A stretch of DNA of 64,000 nucleotides, from assembly GCF_014203155.1 (NCBI RefSeq), contig NZ_JACHIK010000004.1:248001-312000 (forward strand), in the 5' to 3' direction. Source of the DNA: Shinella fusca (GTDB lineage: Bacteria > Pseudomonadota > Alphaproteobacteria > Rhizobiales > Rhizobiaceae). Below, piece after piece: positions 8,729 through 19,727 of this stretch. The notes under the pieces are model-generated. The model did no database searches. It was given only the letters and a program-made list of their open reading frames with translations, and had not been told where the DNA came from. Position numbers and translations under genes: made by a program. The first letter of the stretch is position 1. Each line of letters begins with the position of its first letter.

Positions 8729-8744
8729 TGCAAATCGTTTTGCA
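8729..8744. promoter_or_regulatory. LacI-type operator 2
   Basis: TGCAAATCGTTTTGCA, the exact reverse complement of operator 1, centred 47 bases away and 42 bases upstream of the regulator start. Two matched sites in a divergent promoter suit joint repression of regulator and operon. Confidence 0.8.
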
Positions 8745-8785
8745 GCCCCCCCGGCCGCGTGCTAAGGAGGGCGACGGGAGAAACC

Positions 8786-9774
8786 ATGAGCAAACCGACA
8801 ATCGCCGACCTCGCGAAGGCGGCGGGCGTATCGCCCACCACCGTCTCGCACGCCTTCAGCGGCCGCCGCTATGTGGACCCGGAAACGCGCAAGCGCATCG
8901 AGGCGCTCGCCGAGACGATGGGCTATCGGCCGAACCACCGGGCGCGGCGGCTGCGCACCGGCGGGGCCGGCTCGATCGCCCTCGTCTCCTCGATGCCCTT
9001 CGCGGTCGCCGCCGGCCCGTCGCGGCTCGGCTTCCTGATGGAGATCGCGGCGGCGGCGGCGGTCGCCGCCTTTTCGCGTGACATCGCCCTTTGCCTCGTG
9101 CCGCCGCTCGGGCCGCGCGACCGCCTCGACGCGCTCGAAGTGGACGGCGCCATCGTCGTCGAACCGGAACGGAACGATCCGGTGCTGGATTTCTTTTCCG
9201 ACCGCGGCGTCGAGGTCGTCTCCATCGGGCGGGCGCCCGGGCGGGAAGACCTTCCCTTCGTCGATCTCCAGAGCGGCACGACGGCCCGCCTCCTCCTCGA
9301 TCACCTGTTTGCGGGCGGAGGGCAGATCGGCCTCATGACCGGGCTGCAAAGGCGCAATTCCTATCTCGAAGTGGAAGCGGCCTATGCGGCCTTCGCCGCC
9401 GAAGCGGGCTTTGCCCCGCTCGCCGTCCGCGTGGACGAACGGGGCGGCGAGCAGGCGGCAGCCGCCGCGGCCGAAACGCTGCTGCGGGAGAACCCCGCCC
9501 TTTCGGCGCTCTGCGTTCCGGTCGATGCCTTCGCGGCCGGCGCCCTCGAAGCGGCACGGATCGTCGGACGCAGGGTGCCGGAGGATCTTCGGCTCGCGAC
9601 CCGCTATGACGGCATGCGCGCCAAGCTCGCCAAGCCGCCCCTCACCGCGGTCGACCTCCACCTCGACCAGGTGGCCGCCGCCGCCGTCGATCTCCTCCTG
9701 GCCCGCCTCGGGCAGCCCTGCCCCGAACCGAGCCTGCCCCCGCCGCCGAGCCTGGTGCTGCGCGCATCGTCGGC

Positions 9775-9790
<16 letters not shown>
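8786..9790 (+). CDS. LacI-family transcriptional repressor
   Basis: 334 residues from ATG at 8786, with GGGAG upstream. Residues 1-50 are the LacI helix-turn-helix and hinge (TIADLAKAAGVSPTTVSHAFSG, then MGYRPNHRARRLR). The rest is a periplasmic-binding-like effector domain ending near LVLRASSA. The hinge and recognition helix are intact, and the two operators just upstream have the CG-centred form expected for this family. It probably represses the divergent nucleobase permease operon and itself, with a purine- or pyrimidine-like effector by context. Its 3' end overlaps the convergent DHFR-like gene by 16 bases. Confidence 0.9.
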
Positions 9791-10305
<515 letters not shown>

Positions 10306-10497
10306 GGCCACATCCTTTCCATAGATGGCATGTCCGCGCGGAAACCGATTGCGCTTGGCAATCGGTTACAGGCTAGATTGACTGCTTTCAATTCGCAAGC
10401 GGTTTCTGGAACGCGGTGGGCCCGATGCCGGGGTCGGCCTTTCGTCCTCTTGTGCAGCGCAAGGAAATTGTCCGAAATCCGCGGCGACCGAAACAAG

Positions 10498-10527
10498 TTG
10501 ACAAAACCGGCATCGGCTCGGTAATTT
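10498..10527 (+). promoter_or_regulatory. Sigma-70-type promoter of the amide operon
   Basis: TTGACA at 10498 and TAATTT at 10522, 18 bases apart, in the gap before the AmiC-like gene. Transcription should start near 10534, placing the hairpin at 10555-10585 in the transcribed leader. Confidence 0.6.
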
Positions 10528-10554
10528 TCGGGAAATTTTCCAATTGGCATTTGG

Positions 10555-10591
10555 GCCCTCCCGGAACCGACCGTTCCGGCGGGGCTTTTTT
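10555..10591 (+). terminator. Leader terminator before the AmiC-like gene (putative ANTAR target)
   Basis: CCGGAAC and GTTCCGG form a perfect 7-base stem around a 5-base loop, extended outward after one C-C mismatch by a G-T wobble and four further pairs (10555-10558 with 10582-10585), and followed by six T at 10586-10591. It lies between the promoter and the start codon at 10607. Only 15 bases separate the T run from that ATG, so transcription of the operon must read through it. ANTAR proteins such as AmiR act by preventing such termination. An upstream CCAA/TTGG dyad at about 10540-10554 could be the first hairpin of the two-hairpin ANTAR target, but I cannot confirm the conserved loop bases. 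Confidence 0.7.
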
Positions 10592-10606
10592 GTTTGGTGG
10601 TCGAGC

Positions 10607-11776
10607 ATGGTTGCAGACGGCAGAAAGACCATCCCCGTGGGGGTGCTTTTCTCACATTCCGGCCCCTACGCGAAGCTGGGGCACGAGGGGTATTGCGGCG
10701 CCGTGGCCGCGATAGAGGCCGTCAACGCGCATAATCTGCCGTTCGAGCTGAAGCCGGTCCCCGCCGATCCCGGCGGCAACACCGATCGCTATGCCGGCCT
10801 GTGCGACGACCTCATCGTGCGCCACGGCGTGCGCCACATCGTCGGCTGCACAACCTCCTGGAGCCGCAAGGAGGTCATTCCCGTCGTCGAGAAGCGCGAT
10901 GCGGTGCTCTGGTATCCGTGCGTCTACGAAGGTTTCGAGGCGAGCGACCGGGTCGTCTATGTCGCAGCCTGCGCGAACCAGCATCTGGTGCCCCTGATGG
11001 AATTCATCATGCCGCGCTTCGGCAAGCGGGCGATCCTGCTCGGCTCGAACTACATCTGGGGCTGGGAGACCAACCGGCTGGCGCGCGAGATGCTGCATGC
11101 CGCCGACGGCGAGGTGCTGGGCGAGCGCGCCATCGCCATCGGCGACACGGATATCGGCCACCTGATCCGCGAGATCGAGGCGAAGAAGCCGGACTTCATC
11201 CTCAACAACCTCATCGGCGAATCCTCCTACGCCTTCCTGAAGGCCTATGCCGAACTGGGCCGGCGCGATCCCGATTTCCGCTCCTCCGTCCGGCCCGTCG
11301 TGAGCTGCAATTTCTACGAAAGCGAGCTCGAACGGGTGGGACTGGATGCGCAGGACAATTTCACCGTGAGCTGCTACTTCCGCTCGCTGCCCGGCGAAGC
11401 CAACCGGACCTTTGTCGAGGCGGCGCGGACGCGCGGGGCCGATAGCGGAATTTCCGCCTTCTTCGCCCAGAGTTATGCCAGTATCCTGCTGATCGCCGCC
11501 GGCATCGCGCACGCCGGAACCGACGCCATCGAGCCGGTGCTTGCGGCCGCCAAGACCCATGCGACCGGCACGCCGCTCGGCGACATCATCGTGGATGCCC
11601 GCACCAACCATATCGCCTTGCCCGCCCATATCGGACGGGCGCGCGGGGACGGCGGGTTCGATATCGTGCATCAGGCAGACCATGCGATCCAGCCGGACCC
11701 GTTCATGGCCCGGACCTATCTCCAGACTTCCGCGGACAAGGGCCAGCAGCCCGGTTTCCTGAGGCTCGTCAAATGA
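10607..11776 (+). CDS. AmiC-like cytosolic amide sensor (type 1 binding-protein fold)
   Basis: 389 residues from ATG at 10607. The sequence is a type I periplasmic-binding domain of the AmiC/UrtA branch (IPVGVLFSHSGPYAKLGHEGYCGAV at the start; GCTTSWSRKEVIPVVEKRDAVLWYP in the middle; LGSNYIWGWETNRLAREML later). It lacks a signal peptide, as expected for the cytoplasmic sensor AmiC rather than a transporter subunit. In Pseudomonas, AmiC binds amides and restrains the antiterminator AmiR. The next gene is AmiR-like and overlaps by four bases. The downstream formamidase and Dpp-type transporter suggest a short amide or amidated peptide as ligand. Confidence 0.85.
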   Translation: MVADGRKTIPVGVLFSHSGPYAKLGHEGYCGAVAAIEAVNAHNLPFELKPVPADPGGNTDRYAGLCDDLIVRHGVRHIVGCTTSWSRKEVIPVVEKRDAVLWYPCVYEGFEASDRVVYVAACANQHLVPLMEFIMPRFGKRAILLGSNYIWGWETNRLAREMLHAADGEVLGERAIAIGDTDIGHLIREIEAKKPDFILNNLIGESSYAFLKAYAELGRRDPDFRSSVRPVVSCNFYESELERVGLDAQDNFTVSCYFRSLPGEANRTFVEAARTRGADSGISAFFAQSYASILLIAAGIAHAGTDAIEPVLAAAKTHATGTPLGDIIVDARTNHIALPAHIGRARGDGGFDIVHQADHAIQPDPFMARTYLQTSADKGQQPGFLRLVK

Positions 11777-12396
11777 CCAAGACAGACCGACCCTCCGCCT
11801 TCCCGACCTGGGGCGCCTTCGAAAACTGGACGGCGCTGATCGTCCACCGCCGCCATGCCAATGTCGACGCCATCACGCAGCAATTGCAGCGCATCGGCGT
11901 CGATGCCGTGGAGTGCTGGCCAGACGTGCCGGAAAACGCCGACATCACGCCGTTCAACATCGTCTTCTTCGATGTGGACATGGGCTACGACGGGCAGTTC
12001 CCCTGGCAGCCGCAGCAGGCGCCGGTGCCGACCGTGGCGCTGATCGGCTCGGAGGCCCCCGGCCGCATCGACTGGGCGCTCCGCCAGGGCGCGGACGCGC
12101 AGCTCATCAAGCCGATCGGCAGCGCCGGCGTCTACAGCGCGCTGGTCATCGCCATGCACAATTTCCACCGGCGGCATGCGCTGGCGACCGAGATCGGCGC
12201 GCTCCGCGAAAGCCTCGACCAGCGCGAGGCGGTGGCGCAGGCGACCGCGATCGTGATGCTGGCGGAGAACCTCTCGCCGAAACAGGCCTACCAGAAGCTG
12301 CGCCTTGCCGCGATGGCCGAACGCATCAGCGTCGAAGCCGCGGCACGGCGCTTCCTGAACGAACAGCAGGCAGGACCCGACCGTGAGCGCGCTTGA
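11773..12396 (+). CDS. AmiR-like ANTAR-domain antiterminator
   Basis: 207 residues. Residues about 20-130 have a receiver-like fold without a convincing phosphorylation pocket. Residues about 140-200 form the ANTAR RNA-binding module, a long helix followed by the conserved helical bundle (AVAQATAIVMLAENLSPKQA, then YQKLRLAAMAERISVEAAARRFL). The start overlaps the AmiC-like stop by four bases, and the stop overlaps the next permease gene by 14, so all are translated from one message. Partner and target are the classic pair: the sensor just upstream and the leader terminator at 10555-10591. Regulation by RNA antitermination is an inference from family and layout. Confidence 0.9.
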   Translation: MTKTDRPSAFPTWGAFENWTALIVHRRHANVDAITQQLQRIGVDAVECWPDVPENADITPFNIVFFDVDMGYDGQFPWQPQQAPVPTVALIGSEAPGRIDWALRQGADAQLIKPIGSAGVYSALVIAMHNFHRRHALATEIGALRESLDQREAVAQATAIVMLAENLSPKQAYQKLRLAAMAERISVEAAARRFLNEQQAGPDRERA

Positions 12397-13276
12397 GACC
12401 CTTCCCGGCAACCGGAAAAAGGCCGAGCGCGGCGTCTTCGCCCGCATCGTGCGCCGGCCGCTGGCGGCATTCGGCCTCTTCGTCATCGTCCTGACGATAG
12501 CCGCGGCGGTCTTCGCGCCGTGGATCATGCCCTTCGACCCGAACGAGCAGTTCTTCGACGGGCTGACGCTCGAGGGCGCACCGCTTCCGCCCGACGGCAA
12601 GTTCTGGTTCGGCACCGATCTCGTCGGCCGCGACCTCTTCTCGCGGCTGATCTTCGGCGCGCAGACCTCGCTGATCATCGGCGTCGTGGCGAACGGCATC
12701 GCCGTGCTGATCGGCTCGACGGTCGGCATCTGCGCCGGCTATTTCCGCGGCCTGGTCGAAACCGTGCTGATGCGCTTCACCGACCTGATGATGGCCTTTC
12801 CAGCCCTTCTCCTCGCCATCGTGCTCGCCGCGATCTTCACGCCGAGCCTGTGGATCGTCGCCATGGTGATCGCCATGGTCAACTGGGTGCAGATCGCGCG
12901 CGTGCTCTACACCGAGACGCGCTCGCTCTCCGAGCGCGATTTCATCGAGGCCGAGCGGGCGATGGGCGCGGGCGCGCCGCGCATCATCCTCAAGCATATC
13001 CTGCCGCACCTCTTTTCCACGATGATCGTCTGGGCGACGCTCGGCATCGCCACCACGGTGCTGCTGGAGGCGACGCTCTCCTTCCTCGGCATCGGCGTCC
13101 AGCCGCCGACCCCTTCCTGGGGCAACATCATCTTCGAGAACCAGACCTATTTCACCAGCGCGCCCTGGCTGGTCTTCATTCCCGGCGCGGCGATCCTGCT
13201 TCTGGCGCTGGCCTTCAACCTCGTCGGCGATGCCCTGCGCGACGTGCTCGACCCGACCCAGCAGGGACACCACTGA
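12383..13276 (+). CDS. Dpp/Opp-type ABC permease (DppC-like)
   Basis: 297 residues from GTG at 12383. Hydrophobic segments occur near residues 30-50, 95-120, 130-160, 205-225 and 255-275. The C-terminal half holds the BPD_transp_1 domain with the EAA-type coupling loop (RDFIEAERAMGAGAPRIILKHILPH). The segment PNEQFFDGLTLEGAPLPPDGKFWFGTDLVGRD is typical of DppC/OppC. Partner of the permease that follows with a one-base overlap (TGATG). Together they form the channel for a peptide, amide or similar small organic solute. Confidence 0.9.
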   Translation: MSALETLPGNRKKAERGVFARIVRRPLAAFGLFVIVLTIAAAVFAPWIMPFDPNEQFFDGLTLEGAPLPPDGKFWFGTDLVGRDLFSRLIFGAQTSLIIGVVANGIAVLIGSTVGICAGYFRGLVETVLMRFTDLMMAFPALLLAIVLAAIFTPSLWIVAMVIAMVNWVQIARVLYTETRSLSERDFIEAERAMGAGAPRIILKHILPHLFSTMIVWATLGIATTVLLEATLSFLGIGVQPPTPSWGNIIFENQTYFTSAPWLVFIPGAAILLLALAFNLVGDALRDVLDPTQQGHH

Positions 13277-14196
13277 TGCTAGCCTATATCGCCCGACGGC
13301 TGCTCCAGACGCTGATGATCCTGATCGGCATCAGCTTCGTGACCTTCATCCTGCTCTATCTGGTGCCGGCCGATCCGGCGCGCCAGATCGCGGGCCGCAG
13401 CGCCACGGCGCAGACCGTCGAGAACATCCGCGAGCAGCTCGGGCTGAACCTGCCCTTCTACGAGCAGTATCTGCGCTACCTGAAGGACCTCGTCCACGGC
13501 GACCTCGGGCGCTCCTACCTGCAGAAGACGGAGGTCGCCTCGCTCATCTGGTCGCGCCTTCCGGCAAGCCTGCTGCTGATGGCCGGGGCGATCGTCAGCG
13601 AACTCCTCATCGGCATCACCATGGGCGTCATCGCCGCCACCCGGCGCGGCAGCCGCACGGACAACGCGCTGATGATCTTCTCCTTCGTCGGCGTCTCGGC
13701 GCCGCAATTCGTCATCGGCATCCTGATGCTCTACGTCTTCGCGGTGCGGCTCGGCTGGTTCCCCATCGGCGGATACGGCACGTTCCAGCACATGGTCCTG
13801 CCGTCGCTGACGCTCGGCCTTCTCGGCGCGGGCTGGTATTCGCGCATGATGCGCTCGTCGCTTCTCGACGTGCTGCGCCAGGACTATATCCGCACCGCCC
13901 GCGCCAAGGGCCTCGCCCGCTGGACGATCCTCGTGCGCCACGCCATGCCCAACGCCATCCTGCCGATCGTCGCCATGATCGGCATCGATATCGGCCTGTT
14001 CATGTCGGGCATCGTGGTGGTGGAAAGCGTGTTCGGATGGCCGGGCATCGGCCAGCTCGCCTGGCAGGCCATCCAGCGCGTCGACATACCCATCATCATG
14101 GGCGTCACCATCGTCTCCGCCTTCGCCATCGTTCTCGGCAACCTCCTTGCGGACCTCATCACTCCGCTGATCGACCCGCGCATCAAGCTGCGGTGA
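13276..14196 (+). CDS. Dpp/Opp-type ABC permease (DppB-like)
   Basis: 306 residues starting MLAYIARRLLQTLMILIGISF, the canonical DppB N-terminal membrane segment. It carries GLNLPFYEQYLRYLKDLVHGDLG in the periplasmic loop and an EAA-type motif (QDYIRTARAKGLARWTILVRHAMPNA) in the cytoplasmic coupling loop. Six membrane segments are expected. Gene order C before B is reversed from the usual dppBC, which is seen in some alphaproteobacterial amide clusters. It starts within the stop of the DppC-like gene and is followed after 29 bases by the binding protein. Confidence 0.9.
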   Translation: MLAYIARRLLQTLMILIGISFVTFILLYLVPADPARQIAGRSATAQTVENIREQLGLNLPFYEQYLRYLKDLVHGDLGRSYLQKTEVASLIWSRLPASLLLMAGAIVSELLIGITMGVIAATRRGSRTDNALMIFSFVGVSAPQFVIGILMLYVFAVRLGWFPIGGYGTFQHMVLPSLTLGLLGAGWYSRMMRSSLLDVLRQDYIRTARAKGLARWTILVRHAMPNAILPIVAMIGIDIGLFMSGIVVVESVFGWPGIGQLAWQAIQRVDIPIIMGVTIVSAFAIVLGNLLADLITPLIDPRIKLR

Positions 14197-14225
14197 AAAA
14201 ACACTCCAGAGAGAAAGGGACAGAC

Positions 14226-15851
14226 ATGAAGAAATCGCTTCTCATCGGCGCCTCGGCGCTTGCACTCATCCTTGCCGCCCCGCTCGGCGCGGCAGCCGAA
14301 ACCGCCAAGCAGGGCGGCTCGATGATCGTCACCTACAAGGACGACGTGTCCACGCTCGACCCGGCCATCGGCTACGACTGGCAGAACTGGTCGATGATCA
14401 AGTCGCTGTTCGACGGCCTGATGGACTACGAGCCCGGCACCACGAACCTGCGCACGGAAATCGCGCAGGACTACACGATCGCCGAGGACGGCAAGACCTT
14501 CACCTTCACCCTGCGCAAGGGCGTGAAGTTCCACAACGGCCGGGAGCTGACAGCCGACGACGTCAAGTATTCCATCGAGCGCGTGGTGAACCCGGCAACG
14601 CAAAGCCCCGGCGCCGGCTTCTTCGGCTCCATCGCCGGCTTCGAGGAGGCATCGGCCGGCAAGGCCGATCACCTCTCCGGCATCACCGTGGTCGATCCCT
14701 ACACGATCAAGTTCGAGCTGAGCCGCCCCGACGCGACCTTCCTGCATGTGCTGGCGCTGAACTTCGCCCATGTGGTCCCCAAGGAGGAAGTCGAGAAATA
14801 CGGCGCGGACTTCGGCAAGCATCCGGTCGGCTCCGGCGCCTTCAAGCTGGCCGAATGGACGCTCGGCCAGCGCATCGTCTTCGAACGCTTCAAGGACTAT
14901 TACAATCCCGAGCTGCCCAAGCTCGACCAGATCACCTTCGAGGTCGGCCAGGAGCCGGTCGTCGCGCTGCTGCGCCTGCAGAACGGCGAGATCGACATTC
15001 CCGGCGACGGCATTCCGCCGGCCAAGTTCATCGAGGTCACCAAGGATCCGAAGTTCAAGGACCTGATCATCCAGGGCGGGCAGCTCCACACCGGCTACGT
15101 GACCATGAACGTCAAGATCAAGCCGTTCGACGACGTGAAGGTGCGCCAGGCCGTCAACATGGCCATCAACAAGGATCGCATCGTCCGCATCATCAACGGC
15201 CGCGCCCTGCCGGCCAACCAGCCGCTGCCGCGCTCCATGCCGGGCTATGCGGAAGACTACAAGGGCTATCCCTACGATCCGGAAAAGGCCAAGGCGCTGC
15301 TCGCCGAAGCCGGCCTTGCCGACGGCTTCGAGACCGAGCTCTTCGCCGCCAACACCGACCCGCAGCCGCGCATTGCGCAGGCCATCCAGCAGGACCTCGC
15401 CGCCATCGGCATCAAGGCGTCGATCAAGTCGCTGGCGCAGGCCAACGTCATCGCGGCCGGCGGCGAGCCGGACGGCGCGCCGATGATCTGGTCGGGCGGC
15501 ATGGGCTGGATCGCCGACTTCCCCGATCCGTCCAACTTCTACGGCCCGATCCTCGGCTGCGGCGGCGCGGTCCAGGGCGGCTGGAACTGGTCGTGGTACT
15601 GCAACGAGGACCTCGACAAGAAGGCGCAGGAAGCCGACTCGATGGTCGACCCCGCAAAGAAGGCGGAGCGCGAAGCGCTGTGGCGCGACATCTACCTGAA
15701 GATCATGGACGACGCGCCGTGGGCGCCGATCTTCAACGAGGAACGCTTCTCCGTGCGCTCCGAACGCCTTGGCGGCCCGGATGCGATCTTCGTCGATCCC
15801 GTCCACATCCCGGTCAATTACGACGAGGTCTATGCAAAAGATGTGCAGTAA
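14226..15851 (+). CDS. ABC solute-binding protein, DppA/SBP_bac_5 family
   Basis: 541 residues from ATG at 14226 with GAGAAAGGGACAG upstream. The first 28 residues are a Sec signal peptide (MKKSLLIGASALALILAA, cleaved after GAAA). The mature part is a family 5 binding protein: STLDPAIGYDWQNW, then the hallmark LRKGVKFHNGRELTADDVKYSIERV, and PYDPEKAKALLAEAGL. It would capture the solute in the periplasm for the permease pair upstream and the fused ATPase downstream. Within an amidase operon, the cargo may be a short amide, a formamide derivative or an amidated peptide. Its end overlaps the amidase start. Confidence 0.9.
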   Translation: MKKSLLIGASALALILAAPLGAAAETAKQGGSMIVTYKDDVSTLDPAIGYDWQNWSMIKSLFDGLMDYEPGTTNLRTEIAQDYTIAEDGKTFTFTLRKGVKFHNGRELTADDVKYSIERVVNPATQSPGAGFFGSIAGFEEASAGKADHLSGITVVDPYTIKFELSRPDATFLHVLALNFAHVVPKEEVEKYGADFGKHPVGSGAFKLAEWTLGQRIVFERFKDYYNPELPKLDQITFEVGQEPVVALLRLQNGEIDIPGDGIPPAKFIEVTKDPKFKDLIIQGGQLHTGYVTMNVKIKPFDDVKVRQAVNMAINKDRIVRIINGRALPANQPLPRSMPGYAEDYKGYPYDPEKAKALLAEAGLADGFETELFAANTDPQPRIAQAIQQDLAAIGIKASIKSLAQANVIAAGGEPDGAPMIWSGGMGWIADFPDPSNFYGPILGCGGAVQGGWNWSWYCNEDLDKKAQEADSMVDPAKKAEREALWRDIYLKIMDDAPWAPIFNEERFSVRSERLGGPDAIFVDPVHIPVNYDEVYAKDVQ

Positions 15852-16785
15852 CTGCCAGTACACCATCCATGGCCGGCACCATCACTTCGGCTGGGACAAT
15901 TCGTTCCAGCCGGCAGAGACGGTGGCGCCGGGCTCGACGCTGAAATTCGAATGCCTCGACAGCGGCGCCGGGCACTATCATCCCGGCAGCACGGTCGCGG
16001 ATGTGTCGACGATGGACTTCTCCAAGGTCAATCCGGTCAGCGGCCCCATCTACGTGGATGGGGCCAGGCCCGGCGACGTCCTGAAGATCACCATCCACCA
16101 GTTCGAGCCCTCGGGCTTCGGCTGGACGGCCAACATTCCCGGCTTCGGGCTTTTGGCCGACGACTTCAAGGAACCGGCGCTGGCGCTGTGGAACTACGAC
16201 GCCTCGACGCTGGAACCGGCCCTCTTCGGCAAGCACGCCCGCGTGCCGCTGAAGCCCTTTGCCGGCACCATCGGCCTCGCGCCGGCCGAAAAGGGCCTGC
16301 ACTCCGTCGTGCCGCCGCGGCGCGTCGGCGGCAATCTCGACATCCGCGACCTTGCGGCGGGAACGACGCTCTACCTGCCGGTCGAGGTGGAGGGCGCGCT
16401 GTTCTCCATCGGCGACACGCACGCCGCACAGGGCGACGGCGAAGTCTGCGGCACGGCGATCGAAAGCCGGATGGACGTCGCGCTCACGCTCGACCTCATC
16501 CGCGACACGCCGCTGAAGATGCCGCGCTTCACCACGCCCGGCCCCGTGACCCGTCATCTCGACACCAAGGGCTACGAGGTCACGACCGGCATCGGCCCGG
16601 ACCTGTGGGAAGGCGCGAAGGCGGCCCTTTCCAACATGATCGACCTTCTCTGCCAGACGCAGAACCTCGATCCGGTGGACGCCTACATGCTCTGCTCGGT
16701 CTGCGGCGACCTGCGCATCAGCGAGATCGTCGACCAGCCGAACTGGGTCGTGTCCTTCTACTTCCCGCGCTCGGTCTTCGAATAG
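15841..16785 (+). CDS. Acetamidase/formamidase family protein
   Basis: 314 residues from ATG at 15841 (MCSNCQYTIHG), with GAGG 12 bases upstream; an in-frame ATG at 15832 is possible. Conserved blocks of the FmdA/AmdA family are present: GHYHPGSTVADV, GPIYVDGARPGDVL and IGDTHAAQGDGEVCGTAIES. These enzymes hydrolyse formamide or acetamide to ammonia and the acid, in the cytoplasm. The gene overlaps the binding-protein gene by 11 bases inside the AmiC/AmiR-led operon, so the transporter presumably delivers its substrate. Ammonia release suggests a nitrogen-scavenging role. Confidence 0.9.
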   Translation: MCSNCQYTIHGRHHHFGWDNSFQPAETVAPGSTLKFECLDSGAGHYHPGSTVADVSTMDFSKVNPVSGPIYVDGARPGDVLKITIHQFEPSGFGWTANIPGFGLLADDFKEPALALWNYDASTLEPALFGKHARVPLKPFAGTIGLAPAEKGLHSVVPPRRVGGNLDIRDLAAGTTLYLPVEVEGALFSIGDTHAAQGDGEVCGTAIESRMDVALTLDLIRDTPLKMPRFTTPGPVTRHLDTKGYEVTTGIGPDLWEGAKAALSNMIDLLCQTQNLDPVDAYMLCSVCGDLRISEIVDQPNWVVSFYFPRSVFE

Positions 16786-16838
16786 CCATGCACGGGGCGG
16801 CTCCGGCCGCCCCGCCCCACGACTTGGAAAGCATAGAC

Positions 16839-18626
<1,788 letters not shown>

Positions 18627-18680
18627 GCTTCCGCGATATCCATCAGGAAATTCGCTTCAGCCCTCCGGCAGCGGTTGATC

Positions 18681-18699
18681 GTATCAAAATCTCTGATAC
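18681..18699. promoter_or_regulatory. Operator GTATCA-N7-TGATAC before the ArsR-type gene
   Basis: GTATCA (18681-18686) and TGATAC (18694-18699) are perfect complements 7 bases apart; TGATC (18676-18680) and GATCA (18701-18705) extend the dyad outward with one extra base on the right. The site ends 27 bases before the regulator start. The same core recurs at 19711-19727. Confidence 0.65.
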
Positions 18700-18726
18700 A
18701 GATCAGATGCAATGCCTGGAGGACAT

Positions 18727-19647
18727 ATGAGCACGCGATTTCTGATGATCGGCCCGGAAGACGGCAAGGAGGTGCTGAAATGCCTTGCGGCACCGGCGCG
18801 GGTTTCCATGCTGGAGCTGCTGCATATCCGCGGGCCGCTGAACGTCAACGAGATCGCCGAGGCGCTGGACCTGCCGCAATCGACCACGTCGACGCATCTC
18901 AACCTGCTCGAAGAGGCGGGCCTGATCCGCACCGAGGTCTCGAAGGCGCGCAAGGGCAGCCAGAAGGTCTGCCATGCCGTGCACGAGGAGATCGTCCTTT
19001 CGTTCGGCAGCCATGCCCGCACCGCCGAGGAGGCGATCGAGGTGGCCATGCCCGTCGGGCTCTATAGCGGCTACGAGGTCTTCGCGCCCTGCGGCATGTG
19101 CTCGCGCGAGAGCATCATCGGCTATCTCGACAGTCCCGACACGTTCCTGGCGCCCGACCGCATGAAGGCCGGCCTCCTTTGGTTTACAAGGGGTTATGTC
19201 GACTACCAGTTTCCCAACAACGCCCGCATCAAGGGGGCGGAGGTGAAGGAGCTGGAGGTCGTCCTGGAACTCTCCTCGGAAGTGCCGGGGACCTCGGACA
19301 ACTGGCCGTCCGACATCACGCTCTCCATCAACGGCAAGAGCATCGGCGCCTGGACCTCGCCCGGCGATTTCGGCGACCGCCGGGGCAAGTATACGCCCGA
19401 CTGGTGGAAGCTGCGCGGCAGCCAGTACGGCGTGCTCAAATGTTTCCGCGTGACGGAAAACGGCACCTTCATCGACGGCATGCACGTTTCCGAGACCAGT
19501 CTTTCGGATCTGAACCTGCTTGAGCACCGCTCGATCCGCCTGCGGATCGAAGTGCCGGAAACGGCCGAACATCCCGGTGGAATCAATATCTTCGGCCGCG
19601 GCTTCGGCAATTACGATCAGGACATCGTGCTGCGATTGAAGACCTGA
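18727..19647 (+). CDS. ArsR-type winged-helix regulator with C-terminal sensor domain
   Basis: 306 residues from ATG at 18727, placed by GGAGG four bases upstream. Residues about 15-95 are an ArsR-type winged helix (VLKCLAAPARVSMLELLHIRGP, then NVNEIAEALDLPQSTTSTHLNLLEEAGLI). There is no obvious ArsR metal-binding cysteine motif. The following 200 residues form a beta-rich domain that includes two closely spaced cysteines (APCGMCS near residue 120). Long ArsR proteins of this build usually sit beside glycoside hydrolases and sense sugars; this is inference. It precedes a GH51 enzyme and sugar transporter that carry the same operator core. Confidence 0.8.
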   Translation: MSTRFLMIGPEDGKEVLKCLAAPARVSMLELLHIRGPLNVNEIAEALDLPQSTTSTHLNLLEEAGLIRTEVSKARKGSQKVCHAVHEEIVLSFGSHARTAEEAIEVAMPVGLYSGYEVFAPCGMCSRESIIGYLDSPDTFLAPDRMKAGLLWFTRGYVDYQFPNNARIKGAEVKELEVVLELSSEVPGTSDNWPSDITLSINGKSIGAWTSPGDFGDRRGKYTPDWWKLRGSQYGVLKCFRVTENGTFIDGMHVSETSLSDLNLLEHRSIRLRIEVPETAEHPGGINIFGRGFGNYDQDIVLRLKT

Positions 19648-19710
19648 TCACTCCCCGATCGCGCTTTGCCGCTCGAAGGCGGCTTGACGCTCGCCCCTTC
19701 CTGTGCAAAT

Positions 19711-19727
19711 TATCATACTAATTGATA
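19711..19727. promoter_or_regulatory. Operator TATCA-N7-TGATA before the arabinofuranosidase operon
   Basis: TATCA (19711-19715) and TGATA (19723-19727), 7 bases apart, repeat the core and spacing of the site before the regulator gene. It lies 34 bases before the GH51 start. Confidence 0.65.

Noticed and set aside
13884-15866. A 660-residue reverse-strand frame across the DppB and DppA genes
   Set aside because: Both forward genes have intact family motifs and belong to a tightly packed operon.
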